A DNA stretch of 64,000 nucleotides from Bizionia myxarmorum (GTDB lineage: Bacteria; Bacteroidota; Bacteroidia; Flavobacteriales; Flavobacteriaceae): the NCBI RefSeq assembly GCF_008086205.1, contig NZ_VSKK01000001.1, positions 1,116,001 to 1,180,000 on the forward strand, written 5' to 3'. Positions 9,347 to 17,516 of this stretch are shown here, piece after piece (positions within the stretch are counted from its first letter, which is position 1; the number at the start of each line of letters is the position of its first letter). The position numbers were made by a program, and so were the translations under genes. Under the pieces are notes generated by a model. The model searched no databases. It saw only the letters and a list, made by a program, of their open reading frames with translations, and was not told where the DNA came from.

Positions 9347-10016
9347 GATATGTATAGTATTTTTTAAGGGATTCAATGCCTTCAATATCTTCAAAGGTAT
9401 CGATATCATTTAATATTTTTAATAAGATTGTTTGCTCGTTTTGCAAATCGTTAAGCGTGTCTTTTTGCACTGTTTCAGTTCCCCATTCTTTATTTCTAAA
9501 AATATTAGGATGCAATTTTTTCATGCCCAAAAGGTAATATCCGCCGTCTTCTGCTGGGCCTAAAACATAATCATATTGGTTTAATTTTTGAAACCCTTCG
9601 GAAATGAGCTCGGCATTTAAATCCAGTAAATCACTTCCAATGATTAGCACTTTTTCATAACCTAATTGAAATAATTCTGAAAATGCATTTTCCATGCGTT
9701 CGCCTAAATCAGAACCTTCTTGAAGTTTCTTTTTGAAGAATTCTGGATCCCAAATATCTTTTTTCTGAATGTTTTCCGAATAAAAAACATACCGATCTGC
9801 TGCTACTTTTTTAGCTGTTTCCGCAGTATGCACTAAAAGGTGCTTATAAATTTCTAATGCGCCTTCATCTCCAATAGTTTTGGCTAATCGTGTTTTACAT
9901 TTTCCCAATTCCGGATTTCTCGTGAAAATGATAAGGGCACTTTTAAAACTTGGAAAATAAAAATCAGCTACCTGACCTTGATCGCTATTTGTGTTGTTGT
10001 TTGTTAAAATTCCCAT
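9339..10016 (-). CDS. TIGR04282-type transferase 1 (arsenosugar biosynthesis cluster)
   Basis: The 225-residue protein has a nucleotidyl/glycosyltransferase-like GT-A fold: FTRNPELGKCKTRLAKTIG at residue 32 onward, SDLLDL as acidic motif, and GPAEDGGYYLLGM. These are the hallmarks of rSAM/selenodomain-associated transferase 1 (TIGR04282, related to CofC/GlmU-type transferases). It is paired in the same cluster with the TIGR04283 transferase, as is usual for arsenosugar loci. The first 25 residues are poorly conserved, so a slightly later start is possible. It lies 11 bp from the rhodanese gene. Confidence 0.85.
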   Translation of the reverse strand: MGILTNNNTNSDQGQVADFYFPSFKSALIIFTRNPELGKCKTRLAKTIGDEGALEIYKHLLVHTAETAKKVAADRYVFYSENIQKKDIWDPEFFKKKLQEGSDLGERMENAFSELFQLGYEKVLIIGSDLLDLNAELISEGFQKLNQYDYVLGPAEDGGYYLLGMKKLHPNIFRNKEWGTETVQKDTLNDLQNEQTILLKILNDIDTFEDIEGIESLKKYYTYHD

Positions 10017-10027
10017 GGAGATAAACT

Positions 10028-10522
10028 CTAGTTATATACTTTTTCGCCTTTTTCAAGCCACTTTCCCCACATTCTTGAAAAGGCATGAACGCTATCTGTT
10101 TCTTTGTTTTTCAAATTGTAAACCGGAAAGTCATTATTTTTCCATTCAAAAATGCCGCCGTATAAATTATATATGGATGTGTAACCGGCATTTTTAAGCT
10201 TTCTCGAAATATTTTCAGACCGAATACCTAATGAACAATACACAACAATGGTATCTTGTTTATTAGGGATTTCTTTTAAAACCTCCTCCAATTGAAAGTG
10301 TTTATAACCCACAAAAAGCGCATTGTTAATATGGCTAACTTGATACTCGTTAGGTTCACGAGCATCTAAAATTTTGTAATTGGTTTTAGGCATGGCCAAT
10401 TCCTGAACACTAAAATACGGAATATCCTGCGTGTTGTAGCGACTTAATAATCTGGATAAAGAATCTTGAGCATGCATATTAATGGAGGCTATGCCGATTA
10501 TTACAAATAGAATTTTTTTCAT
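10028..10522 (-). CDS. Exported rhodanese-like protein
   Basis: The 164-residue protein has a short signal peptide (MKKILFVIIGIASINMHAQ) and one rhodanese domain. ILDAREPNEYQVSHINNA opens the fold, and the active-site loop VYCSLGIRS carries the catalytic cysteine (near residue 97). It ends with YGGIFEWKN typical of single-domain sulfurtransferases. It is therefore probably periplasmic. It sits 4 bp downstream of the calcineurin-like gene inside the arsenosugar cluster, so a link to thio-arsenic or persulfide handling is possible but unproven. Confidence 0.85.
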   Translation of the reverse strand: MKKILFVIIGIASINMHAQDSLSRLLSRYNTQDIPYFSVQELAMPKTNYKILDAREPNEYQVSHINNALFVGYKHFQLEEVLKEIPNKQDTIVVYCSLGIRSENISRKLKNAGYTSIYNLYGGIFEWKNNDFPVYNLKNKETDSVHAFSRMWGKWLEKGEKVYN

Positions 10523-10526
10523 ACTA

Positions 10527-11354
10527 CTATAAATTAATTTTTAAGCCTTGTTGCTTTTGCTCTGTTAAGGGTAAAATTTCCATATTATCCCAAATTCCTA
10601 TCTTAAGCGTTTGAGCGTAGGACTCTGGTAGTTTGTTGCTTTGCATTAACTGACTTGCCAGTTCAAAATCATAATCTAAATTATGAAATTTAAAGCTAAA
10701 TTGACCTTTAGTATCCTCTAAAATAGCAAACCAAACATGTGGTGAGCCATTATTTGCTGGCATACCGATAACACCAGGATTTATCCAGATTTTGTTATTA
10801 TTTTCTTCGTAAAACGGTAATCCACAATGTCCCGCTATAATGACATCGCTATTTGTGGCTTCAAAATTTGCTTGCTTAACGTCCCAATTCGTGGATTTAA
10901 ATATAAATTCAGAGGTATTAAAAAATGAACCGTGAACAAGGGTAATTTGTTTATTGGCATAGTTAAATTGAATATGTTCTGGCAAATCCTTCAGGAAACT
11001 CAAAGAACTTGTGGAGATTTTACTTTGGGCATACTCATACCATTGTTCAGACAAGACATCGCAACGCGAACCTTCCTCAAAAGCGCAGCCACAATTATCG
11101 GCACCTGAAACCAATTGCATTTCTACATTTCCAGCAATACTTTTAGCCTTCCAAGATTTAAAAAGCTGAACCGTTTCTTCGGGTTGTACGCAATAGCCAA
11201 CAATGTCGCCCGTGCAAATGCAATTTTCAGGTGAAATTTCATTTGCTTCCGCGAAAGTCTTCAAAGCCTCTAAAGCTTGTAAATTGCTGTAAACCCCACC
11301 AAAAAGCAGAACTTTACCTGACAACGTTCCTATGTTTTCTATTTTTTTATCCAT
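10527..11354 (-). CDS. Calcineurin-like metallophosphoesterase family protein with degenerate metal site
   Basis: Started at ATG 11354 the protein is 275 residues. A longer frame would need a TTG. The fold is that of YfcE/MJ0936-like phosphodiesterases: CTGDIVGYC, LVHGS and WINPGVIGMP are all in order. Several metal ligands are altered. The first motif (normally SDIHGN) reads GGVYSN, the GNH(D/E) motif reads GNVE, and GHTH reads GHCG. Asp and His of motif I and the motif III and V histidines are thus missing. It either binds one metal or works as a non-catalytic member. It overlaps the SSS transporter gene by 16 bp. Confidence 0.75.
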   Translation of the reverse strand: MDKKIENIGTLSGKVLLFGGVYSNLQALEALKTFAEANEISPENCICTGDIVGYCVQPEETVQLFKSWKAKSIAGNVEMQLVSGADNCGCAFEEGSRCDVLSEQWYEYAQSKISTSSLSFLKDLPEHIQFNYANKQITLVHGSFFNTSEFIFKSTNWDVKQANFEATNSDVIIAGHCGLPFYEENNNKIWINPGVIGMPANNGSPHVWFAILEDTKGQFSFKFHNLDYDFELASQLMQSNKLPESYAQTLKIGIWDNMEILPLTEQKQQGLKINL

Positions 11355-12673
11355 TTCGGAATCCAATATAAAATGTTACAACTTAAAATACCCCAAATAT
11401 TAATCCAAAGTAAATCGGCATATTTTCCCTCACTAAAAATTAATGATTTTGGAAAAATCTCTAATATTAACAGTAAACCAAAAATCAAACCACAAGCAAT
11501 ACTTAAGTAAAAACTTATGCGTGGTGTTTTAACTTTCCAGAACAAAAATACGGGTGTTAGCCCAATAACCATGGTTCCAGAAATGGTAGTGGCCGATAAA
11601 ATTTCGGCATCAAAAAATACCGGAATCGTTCCTAAAACAGCAATGATTATCATGGACAAGCGACCAAATGTTAAGTTTTTACCTAAATTTAAATCGATAG
11701 CCAATAATTTTGAAAATGAGGCAAAAGTGGAATCTAATGTGGATGCTGCCGATGTTATCATAATAAAATTAATAACTAAAAGGATTACGATGCCAAATGC
11801 TTTTCCTACTTGCACGGCTGCCTGACCTTCCATACCTTGGGATTGCGCATAAATACCAACAATACTAAAAAGCACAATACAAAGTGCACCTAAAACACTA
11901 GCCAATAAAAAACTTTTTAAGGTGGTTTTCGGCGAACTAATAAAAGCGCGATCCGTTAAAACAGGATCATGAAAAGGATAACTAAAAGATTGAATGACGG
12001 CTGCAAAAAATAAATTAAGACCAAATTCTAAACTCCAGGTTCCAGATGTTACCACATTTTTTGGCGAAAAATCTTCAACAGAAAAAATATGCCACAGTAT
12101 AATAATAATCAGAATAGAGAATAGAATCATTTGAATAATATCCGTAAAAATAGAACTACTTAAACCACCTTTTAGGGCGTATGCTAAAGTTAAAAATGTA
12201 AAAACTATTATGGAAAAATAATAGGCTTTAGTTCCAAATTCGCCAAAGTAACTCCCAATGACCATGGTGTTACTCCAAACCTCGTTAAATAAACGAATGG
12301 CAATTAAAATAGAGAAAACCAGCATAGCGCCTTTTCCAAATTTGCTCCTCAAAAATTGATGAATACTCGTATAGCCACCTTGCGTTCGTAACTTATAAAT
12401 AAGTACGCCAGCTACTGCAAAAGATACGTAATAGCCGGCATAGGCAACGCCGCCAACCAAGCCAAATTCCCAACCAAGATTAGCGGCATTAGTAATACTT
12501 TTTGCAAAAATCCAAGAAATAATTAGGCTTCCAGTTAGCACAATTGTGCTGGGTGCTTTTTTCTTTTTGACCGCTTTAAAAAACTGATTCGTTGTTTTAG
12601 CCCAAGGTGAAATTAAAAAGAAAATAAGACTCGATGCGAAAATTAAAAGCCATTGCCAATTAATTATATCCAT
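11339..12673 (-). CDS. Sodium:solute symporter family (SSS) transporter
   Basis: The 444-residue protein has about 12-13 hydrophobic segments spread along its length. The early region GGYTSIHQFLRSKFGKGA and ALKGGLSSSIFTDIIQ, with SAASTLDSTFASFSK near residue 310, match the LeuT-fold sodium-dependent SSS family, including the serine-rich Na2-site helix. It lies between arsS and the calcineurin-like gene in one leftward transcription unit. Substrate could be a metabolite of the arsenosugar pathway, but nothing in the sequence names it. Confidence 0.85.
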   Translation of the reverse strand: MDIINWQWLLIFASSLIFFLISPWAKTTNQFFKAVKKKKAPSTIVLTGSLIISWIFAKSITNAANLGWEFGLVGGVAYAGYYVSFAVAGVLIYKLRTQGGYTSIHQFLRSKFGKGAMLVFSILIAIRLFNEVWSNTMVIGSYFGEFGTKAYYFSIIVFTFLTLAYALKGGLSSSIFTDIIQMILFSILIIIILWHIFSVEDFSPKNVVTSGTWSLEFGLNLFFAAVIQSFSYPFHDPVLTDRAFISSPKTTLKSFLLASVLGALCIVLFSIVGIYAQSQGMEGQAAVQVGKAFGIVILLVINFIMITSAASTLDSTFASFSKLLAIDLNLGKNLTFGRLSMIIIAVLGTIPVFFDAEILSATTISGTMVIGLTPVFLFWKVKTPRISFYLSIACGLIFGLLLILEIFPKSLIFSEGKYADLLWINIWGILSCNILYWIPKWIKK

Positions 12674-12692
12674 TTACTGAAGTTGGCTATAA

Positions 12693-13748
12693 TTATGAGG
12701 TAACGGTGCCTTGACAACTGCTTCCTTCACCAGCAGTACAACCATAACAATGCTGTGAAATAACAATATTTCTACCTTCCAATAAATCATTATTGTATTC
12801 AGAAATATGTTTTATGGAACTGTTTACAGATAAATTAAGCATTTGGTTAAAATCGCAATCATATAAATAACCATCCCAACTAATGGAAAGGGTGTTGGTA
12901 CACATTAAATTATTTACAGCTGCTGGATTATAAGCTTCTACCAAACTATACATATAATCTTCATAGTTTTCTGAAGCAATTAAGTAATCTAAAAACCGAG
13001 CAATTGGCAAGTTGGTTATTGCAAATAAATTATGAAATTGAATATCAAAATCTTCTAAAAGTGCCTTTTTGAAATCTTTTTCCATAGCTGCTTGATTGCC
13101 TGGCAAGAAAGCTCCGGATGGATTATAAACTAAATCCAAACGCAAATCACTTCCTGGTAAACCATACCCAACGGCGTTTAATTCCTGTAAAGCTTTGATG
13201 GACTTAGTAAAAACACCATCACCACGTTGTTTATCGGTTTTACCTTGTGTCCAATGCGGCATAGAACTCACAACATGAACATTATGCTTTTTGAAAAATT
13301 CTGGTAAATCATAATATTTCTTATTAGCACGAATAATGGTCAAATTAGATCTTACAATAAAATCTTTTACGCCAGCTTTGGCTGCTTCTTCAACAAACCA
13401 GCGAAAATCTGGGTTCATTTCAGGTGCGCCTCCAGTTAAATCTAAAGTATGTGCTTCCGTATTTTTTATGACTTCCAAACATTGCAACATCGTTTCTCGG
13501 GTCATGATTTCCTTTCGGTCTGGACCTGCATCCACATGGCAATGAGAGCAAACTTGATTGCACATATAACCCACATTAATTTGCAGAATTTCTAACTTTT
13601 TAGCTTTTAGTGGAAATTGGTTAGATTCTGAAATTTTATCTTTAAAGGTAGGTAATTCTCCAGATTTAAAAATACCATTGGACAAAATTTCTACCTGCCG
13701 TTTGCTATTTGCTAATTCTTTATTCTGTTGCTTTAGGGATTTAATCAT
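12693..13748 (-). CDS. arsS: Arsenosugar biosynthesis radical SAM protein ArsS
   Basis: Started at ATG 13748 (the longer frame begins with TTG) the protein is 351 residues. The radical SAM motif CxxxCxxC is at C63, C67, C70 (CNQVCSHC), followed by LDLTGGAPE. The C-terminus has the cysteine-rich tail CYGCTAGEGSSCQG diagnostic of the ArsS/TIGR04167 family. Known family members transfer the 5'-deoxyadenosyl group of SAM to dimethylarsenite, giving the precursor of arsenosugars. Its cluster neighbours (two dedicated transferases, PNP, AhpD-like protein) support that assignment. The dimethylarsenite-making ArsM is not encoded within this window. Confidence 0.9.
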   Translation of the reverse strand: MIKSLKQQNKELANSKRQVEILSNGIFKSGELPTFKDKISESNQFPLKAKKLEILQINVGYMCNQVCSHCHVDAGPDRKEIMTRETMLQCLEVIKNTEAHTLDLTGGAPEMNPDFRWFVEEAAKAGVKDFIVRSNLTIIRANKKYYDLPEFFKKHNVHVVSSMPHWTQGKTDKQRGDGVFTKSIKALQELNAVGYGLPGSDLRLDLVYNPSGAFLPGNQAAMEKDFKKALLEDFDIQFHNLFAITNLPIARFLDYLIASENYEDYMYSLVEAYNPAAVNNLMCTNTLSISWDGYLYDCDFNQMLNLSVNSSIKHISEYNNDLLEGRNIVISQHCYGCTAGEGSSCQGTVTS

Positions 13749-13853
13749 GCGTATGTTCAAAGTTTATTATTCGAAATTCAAAATTTTGTCATTTCGAAAT
13801 TTGTTTCAGATACTTTTAGTGTTCGGCTTTTTTGGTGTGATAAAACTTATATC

Positions 13854-13886
13854 TTCATTTTAAAATGCCATTCCATTTAAAATGAA
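13854..13886 (-). terminator. AT-rich hairpin downstream of the AhpD-like gene
   Basis: Two 11-bp arms (TTCATTTTAAA / TTTAAAATGAA) flank an 11-nt loop, 15 nt after the stop of the AhpD-like gene. The stem is almost all A-T and the following T-tract is short, so it is at best a weak or partial terminator before arsS. Confidence 0.3.
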
Positions 13887-13900
13887 AATTCATTGTGCAT

Positions 13901-14236
13901 TTACATATCCAGTTTATTCACTTTATTCATCATTTGTACACCATGTACTAAAGAAGCACCACCACGTACAGCGGCTGAAACATGTAAAGCTTCCATCATT
14001 TCTTCTTTAGTAATACCACGTTTTAAACCGTCGCCTGTGTATGCGTCTATGCAATATGGGCATTGAATGGTATGTGCCACCGCGAGTGCAATAAGGGATT
14101 TTTCCCGTTCGGATAAAGCACCTTCCTCAAAAACTTTTCCATAATAATCAAAAAATTTAGCGCCTAATTCCTCATTCCATTCGGATATTTTACTGAATTT
14201 TTTAAGGTCTGCGGGATCGTAATATGTTTTTTGCAT
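13901..14236 (-). CDS. AhpD/carboxymuconolactone decarboxylase-like protein of arsenosugar clusters
   Basis: The 111-residue protein is all-helical with the redox motif CPYC (C59, C62) followed by a distal histidine-type CxxC helix, as in AhpD-like alkylhydroperoxidases. Length, the YYDPADLKKF opening and the AAVRGGASLVHGVQMM end match the arsenosugar-associated peroxidase-like family (TIGR04169). It is the first gene of the leftward cluster and lies about 150 bp upstream of arsS. It could reduce or protect an arsenic or sulfur intermediate. The true reaction is unknown. Confidence 0.85.
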   Translation of the reverse strand: MQKTYYDPADLKKFSKISEWNEELGAKFFDYYGKVFEEGALSEREKSLIALAVAHTIQCPYCIDAYTGDGLKRGITKEEMMEALHVSAAVRGGASLVHGVQMMNKVNKLDM

Positions 14237-14260
14237 GATAAAGTAATTGTATAGTAGTTA

Positions 14261-14279
14261 CGTAAAAATTGAATTTACG
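14261..14279. promoter_or_regulatory. Small dyad in the AhpD-like / Crp divergent intergenic region
   Basis: CGTAAA and TTTACG form a perfect 6-bp dyad with a 7-bp spacer, 25 bp upstream of the AhpD-like start. It differs from the TGTAAC-N4-GTTACA dyad found before the sulfur genes. It could be an operator for the arsenosugar cluster, but there is only one copy. Confidence 0.25.
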
Positions 14280-14353
14280 GTTTTAAGTCGTAGCAATTCA
14301 TTAAAAATTACAGAAAATTTCCGGGCATTTGCCCTGAATTGAACACAGAAAAA

Positions 14354-15019
14354 ATGGTTATCTTGCCAATTGAAAACTTTTACTCTATGATGCAGGAATT
14401 AGAAAATAACTATGCGCCTTTTTTCGAAAAAGAACTACTGGATGAAATTAATCAAGTTGGTATTCTTAAAGATGTGCAAGAAGGCGATACCCTTATTGAA
14501 ATAGGATCTTATGTAAAATCCATGCCTTTATTAATTACTGGCGCTATTAAAATTATGCGTCAGGATGATGATGGTGATGAGTTATTGCTCTATTTTTTAG
14601 AAAAAGGAGATACCTGCGCCATGACTTTAACCTGCTGTTTAGGCAGAACTAAAAGTGAAATTAGAGCCGTTGCTGAAATAGATTCAAGGTTGATTATGAT
14701 TCCTATTGAAAAAATGGAGGAATGGTCTGCCAAATACAAAAGCTGGCGAAATTTTGTTTTTGAAAGTTACCACAGCCGCTTAAATGAAATGCTAGATACT
14801 ATTGATAGTATTGCTTTTTTAAAAATGGATGCGCGTTTGTTGAAATATTTAAACGAAAAAGCACGGGTTTCTGAAGATCATATTATCTATAGTACACATC
14901 AAGAAATTGCCTATGAGTTGCATACGTCACGTGTGGTTATATCCCGTTTGCTCAAAAAATTAGAAAATATGGGTAAAGTGCAATTAAACCGAAATCATAT
15001 TATTCTGATTCTTGATTAG
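14354..15019 (+). CDS. Crp/Fnr family transcriptional regulator
   Basis: With ATG 14354 the protein is 221 residues (an upstream in-frame TTG is less likely). An N-terminal cyclic-nucleotide-binding beta-roll (about 25-115, VQEGDTLIEIGSYVKSMPLLITG) leads through a long helix to a winged helix-turn-helix (about 150-221) with recognition helix TSRVVISRLLKKLE. Cysteines near residue 87-94 (CAMTLTCC) in the effector domain could sense redox or persulfide, but they do not match the Fnr four-cysteine set. The gene stands directly before a sulfur cluster whose promoters share a TGTAAC-N4-GTTACA dyad of the Crp/Fnr kind, so it is the prime candidate for their activator. Confidence 0.85.
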   Translation: MVILPIENFYSMMQELENNYAPFFEKELLDEINQVGILKDVQEGDTLIEIGSYVKSMPLLITGAIKIMRQDDDGDELLLYFLEKGDTCAMTLTCCLGRTKSEIRAVAEIDSRLIMIPIEKMEEWSAKYKSWRNFVFESYHSRLNEMLDTIDSIAFLKMDARLLKYLNEKARVSEDHIIYSTHQEIAYELHTSRVVISRLLKKLENMGKVQLNRNHIILILD

Positions 15020-15026
15020 TTGGCTA

Positions 15027-15042
15027 TGTAGCTTTAGTTACA
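15027..15042. promoter_or_regulatory. Predicted Crp/Fnr site upstream of tauE-like gene
   Basis: TGTAGC-TTTA-GTTACA, one mismatch to the dyad TGTAAC-N4-GTTACA. Its centre is 29.5 bp upstream of a perfect TAnnTTTG element (TACTTTTG, 15064-15071), a position that would suit direct contact with RNA polymerase. Confidence 0.6.
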
Positions 15043-15063
15043 ATTTAAATTAAAATTTAAACA

Positions 15064-15071
15064 TACTTTTG
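15064..15071 (+). promoter_or_regulatory. Bacteroidota -7 element of the tauE-like gene
   Basis: TACTTTTG matches the TAnnTTTG consensus of the primary sigma factor in Bacteroidota exactly. It lies 25 bp before the ATG, and the Crp-like dyad covers the -33 region instead of a TTTG box. Confidence 0.5.
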
Positions 15072-15095
15072 CCCTAGAAAGTTGAAAACCATATT

Positions 15096-15902
15096 ATGGG
15101 ATTATTAGAAATATTAGGGTATATAAGTGCCTTGCTTATTGGCGTTGTTCTTGGATTAATAGGTGGCGGTGGCTCTATATTAGCAGTTCCCGTTTTAGCC
15201 TATTTATTTTTAGTCAATGAAAAAGTGGCTACTGCATATTCTTTATTTGTGGTAGGAGTGAGTGCTTTGGTAGGCGGTTTAAAACAGCATAAAAAAGGCT
15301 TGGTAGATTGGCGCACAGCTATTGTTTTCGGTATTCCTGCAATAGTTGGTATTTCTTTAGTCAGACATTTTGTAATCCCCGCACTCCCTGAAATTATATT
15401 TACCGTTGCCGATTTTGAATTTACCAGACGCATGGTCATGTTTGGCTTGTTTTCAGTACTAATGATTCCGGCAGCCATATCCATGTTAAAAGAGCAGAAA
15501 GTGAAGCCTGAAGGTCAAATTGTACAGTATAATTATCCTTTAATTATAATTGAAGGTATTTTAATTGGCGGTATTACAGGTATGATAGGAGCCGGCGGTG
15601 GATTTTTAATTATTCCGGCTTTGGTACTATTAGCAAACGTTGAAATTAAAGTAGCGGTGGCCACATCGCTTATAATTATTGCCATGAATGCTTTGTCAGG
15701 CTTTTTTCTAGGTGATGCATTAACTATGAATATTAATTGGAAGTTTCTATTAACCTTTACATCTATTTCGCTTGTGGGAATTTTTGTTGGAAGTTATTTA
15801 GGAAATTTTATTGATGGTAAAAAATTGAAAAAAGGCTTCGGTTATTTTGTTTTTGCCATGGCTATTTTTATTTTTTATATGGAATTTTTTGTAAAAAGGT
15901 AG
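15096..15902 (+). CDS. TauE/SafE family sulfite/organosulfur exporter
   Basis: The 268-residue protein has about eight membrane segments in two similar halves. Each half carries the glycine-rich family motif: LGLIGGGGSILAVPVL in the first and GMIGAGGGFLIIPALV in the second. TauE/SafE proteins move sulfite, sulfoacetate or related organosulfur anions across the inner membrane. It is the first gene after the Crp/Fnr regulator and before the MBL-rhodanese fusion, fitting export of sulfite made when persulfide is oxidised. That direction and substrate are inferred from context. Confidence 0.9.
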   Translation: MGLLEILGYISALLIGVVLGLIGGGGSILAVPVLAYLFLVNEKVATAYSLFVVGVSALVGGLKQHKKGLVDWRTAIVFGIPAIVGISLVRHFVIPALPEIIFTVADFEFTRRMVMFGLFSVLMIPAAISMLKEQKVKPEGQIVQYNYPLIIIEGILIGGITGMIGAGGGFLIIPALVLLANVEIKVAVATSLIIIAMNALSGFFLGDALTMNINWKFLLTFTSISLVGIFVGSYLGNFIDGKKLKKGFGYFVFAMAIFIFYMEFFVKR

Positions 15903-15918
15903 TGTAACGGATGTTACA
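15903..15918. promoter_or_regulatory. Predicted Crp/Fnr site upstream of the MBL-rhodanese gene
   Basis: Perfect dyad TGTAAC-GGAT-GTTACA, centred 28.5 bp upstream of the -7 element TAAATTTG (15939-15946). It begins right after the stop of the TauE-like gene, so the MBL gene has its own activated promoter. Confidence 0.65.
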
Positions 15919-15938
15919 GTCCTTAAGAGCGTAACTAG

Positions 15939-15946
15939 TAAATTTG
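15939..15946 (+). promoter_or_regulatory. Bacteroidota -7 element of the MBL-rhodanese gene
   Basis: TAAATTTG matches TAnnTTTG exactly and lies 23 bp before the ATG, downstream of the Crp-like dyad. Confidence 0.5.
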
Positions 15947-15968
15947 TAAAATATTAAACGGAACAATT

Positions 15969-17381
15969 ATGAAAATTGAACAAATATACACCGGGTGTTT
16001 AGCACAAGGTGCTTATTATATAGAAAGTCAAGGCGAAGTGGCTATCATTGATCCCTTACGTGAGGTAAAGCCGTATTTAGAGCGTGCTAAAAAAGATAAT
16101 GCCAAAATTAAATATATTTTTGAAACGCATTTTCATGCCGATTTTGTAAGTGGTCATGTAACGTTAGCAAAACAAACAGGTGCTGATATCGTTTATGGTC
16201 CAACTGCTGTAACAGGTTTTGATTCTATTATAGCCAAAGATGGCCAAGTGTTTCAATTAGGTGATATCACCATTACTGCTTTGCATACGCCAGGTCATAC
16301 CATGGAAAGTACCACGTATTTATTGAAAGATAAAAATGGGAAAGATTATGCTATTTTTAGTGGCGACACCTTATTTTTAGGAGATGTTGGTCGTCCAGAT
16401 TTAGCCCAGAAAGCGGGTAGTATTACGCAAGAAGATTTAGCTGGTATTTTATTTGATAGTTTACGAACTAAAATAATGACTTTGGCAGATGATGTTATTG
16501 TATATCCCGCACATGGTGCCGGTTCTGCTTGTGGTAAAAATTTAAGTAAAGAAACCATAGGGAGTATTGGCGATCAGAAGAAAACTAATTATGCTTTACG
16601 TGCCGATATGACTAAAGAAGAATTTGTGCAAGAAGTAACAGATGGCTTGGCTCCGCCACCTCAATATTTTCCTTTAAATGTACAAATGAACCGAGAAGGT
16701 TATGAAGATATTGATGTGGTACTAAAACGCGGTACCCAAGCTTTATCACCTGACGCATTTGAAGCTGCAGCTAACGAAACGGAAGCTGTAATTTTAGATG
16801 TGCGTCATCAAGATGATTATATAAAAGGCCATATTCCACGTTCTATTTTTATAGGTATTGATGGTGGTTTTGCACCTTGGGTTGGTGCTTTAATAGCCGA
16901 TGTTAAACAACCTATTTTATTAGTGGCTCCTGAAGGTCGGGAGGAAGAAACAATTACGCGGTTATCTCGTGTTGGTTTTGATTATACCATTGGATATTTA
17001 AAAGGAGGATTTGATGCTTGGAAAGATTCAGGTAAAGATATAGATACTATTAAATCTATTCCAGCAACCGAATTTAAAACCATTTTAGAAAGTGAAGAAA
17101 TCCCGGTTTTTGATGTTCGAAAAGAAGGTGAATTTAGTGCTGCTCATATAAATGAAGCGCAATTAGCACCTTTAGATTTTTTGAATAATCACTTAAGCGA
17201 ATTTCCAAAAAATGAGACTTTTTATGTGCATTGTGCTGGTGGTTACCGAAGTGTTATTGCTGCCTCAATTTTAAAAAGTCGCGGGATTCATAATTTAGTA
17301 GATGTTGCTGGCGGTTTTGCGGCTATAAAAGACGCTGGGATTCCAGTTACAGACTTTGTTTGTCCGACGACATTGAAATAA
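15969..17381 (+). CDS. MBL-fold hydrolase fused to two rhodanese domains (persulfide dioxygenase-like)
   Basis: The 470-residue protein starts with an ETHE1-like metallo-beta-lactamase domain: THFHADFVSGH (about 53-63), HTPGHTMES (about 108), SGDTLFLGDVGRPDL (about 130) and YPAHGAGS (about 180). Two rhodanese domains follow. The first (about 255-355) has VAPEGREEE where the active-site loop should be and lacks the cysteine. The second (about 365-465) has the intact loop VHCAGGYRS with the cysteine near residue 422. Known relatives oxidise glutathione persulfide or similar to sulfite and exchange sulfane sulfur. It has its own Crp-like site and a hairpin terminator after it. Confidence 0.9.
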   Translation: MKIEQIYTGCLAQGAYYIESQGEVAIIDPLREVKPYLERAKKDNAKIKYIFETHFHADFVSGHVTLAKQTGADIVYGPTAVTGFDSIIAKDGQVFQLGDITITALHTPGHTMESTTYLLKDKNGKDYAIFSGDTLFLGDVGRPDLAQKAGSITQEDLAGILFDSLRTKIMTLADDVIVYPAHGAGSACGKNLSKETIGSIGDQKKTNYALRADMTKEEFVQEVTDGLAPPPQYFPLNVQMNREGYEDIDVVLKRGTQALSPDAFEAAANETEAVILDVRHQDDYIKGHIPRSIFIGIDGGFAPWVGALIADVKQPILLVAPEGREEETITRLSRVGFDYTIGYLKGGFDAWKDSGKDIDTIKSIPATEFKTILESEEIPVFDVRKEGEFSAAHINEAQLAPLDFLNNHLSEFPKNETFYVHCAGGYRSVIAASILKSRGIHNLVDVAGGFAAIKDAGIPVTDFVCPTTLK

Positions 17382-17403
17382 TATCTTAAAATTTCGTATA
17401 TTT

Positions 17404-17432
17404 AAAAGAGTGGTGAAAGCCACTCTTTTTTG
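17404..17432 (+). terminator. Rho-independent terminator after the MBL-rhodanese gene
   Basis: AAAAGAGTGG and CCACTCTTTT pair perfectly with a 6-nt loop and run into a T-tract, 22 bp after the stop codon. Directly behind it lies the next Crp-like site, so the units are separately transcribed. Confidence 0.8.
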
Positions 17433-17447
17433 GTAACAATTGTTACG
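17432..17447. promoter_or_regulatory. Predicted Crp/Fnr site upstream of the rhodanese-HMA-haem-Trx operon
   Basis: Dyad GGTAAC-AATT-GTTACG with a perfect core GTAAC-N4-GTTAC. The centre is 29.5 bp upstream of TAATTTTA (17469-17476), a one-mismatch -7 element. It overlaps the T-tract of the preceding terminator. Confidence 0.6.
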
Positions 17448-17516
17448 TATAGGAATGGATATTTAGGGTAATTTTATATCAAATTGAAATAAATTAAAAA
17501 TCAAATTGTTATAAGT

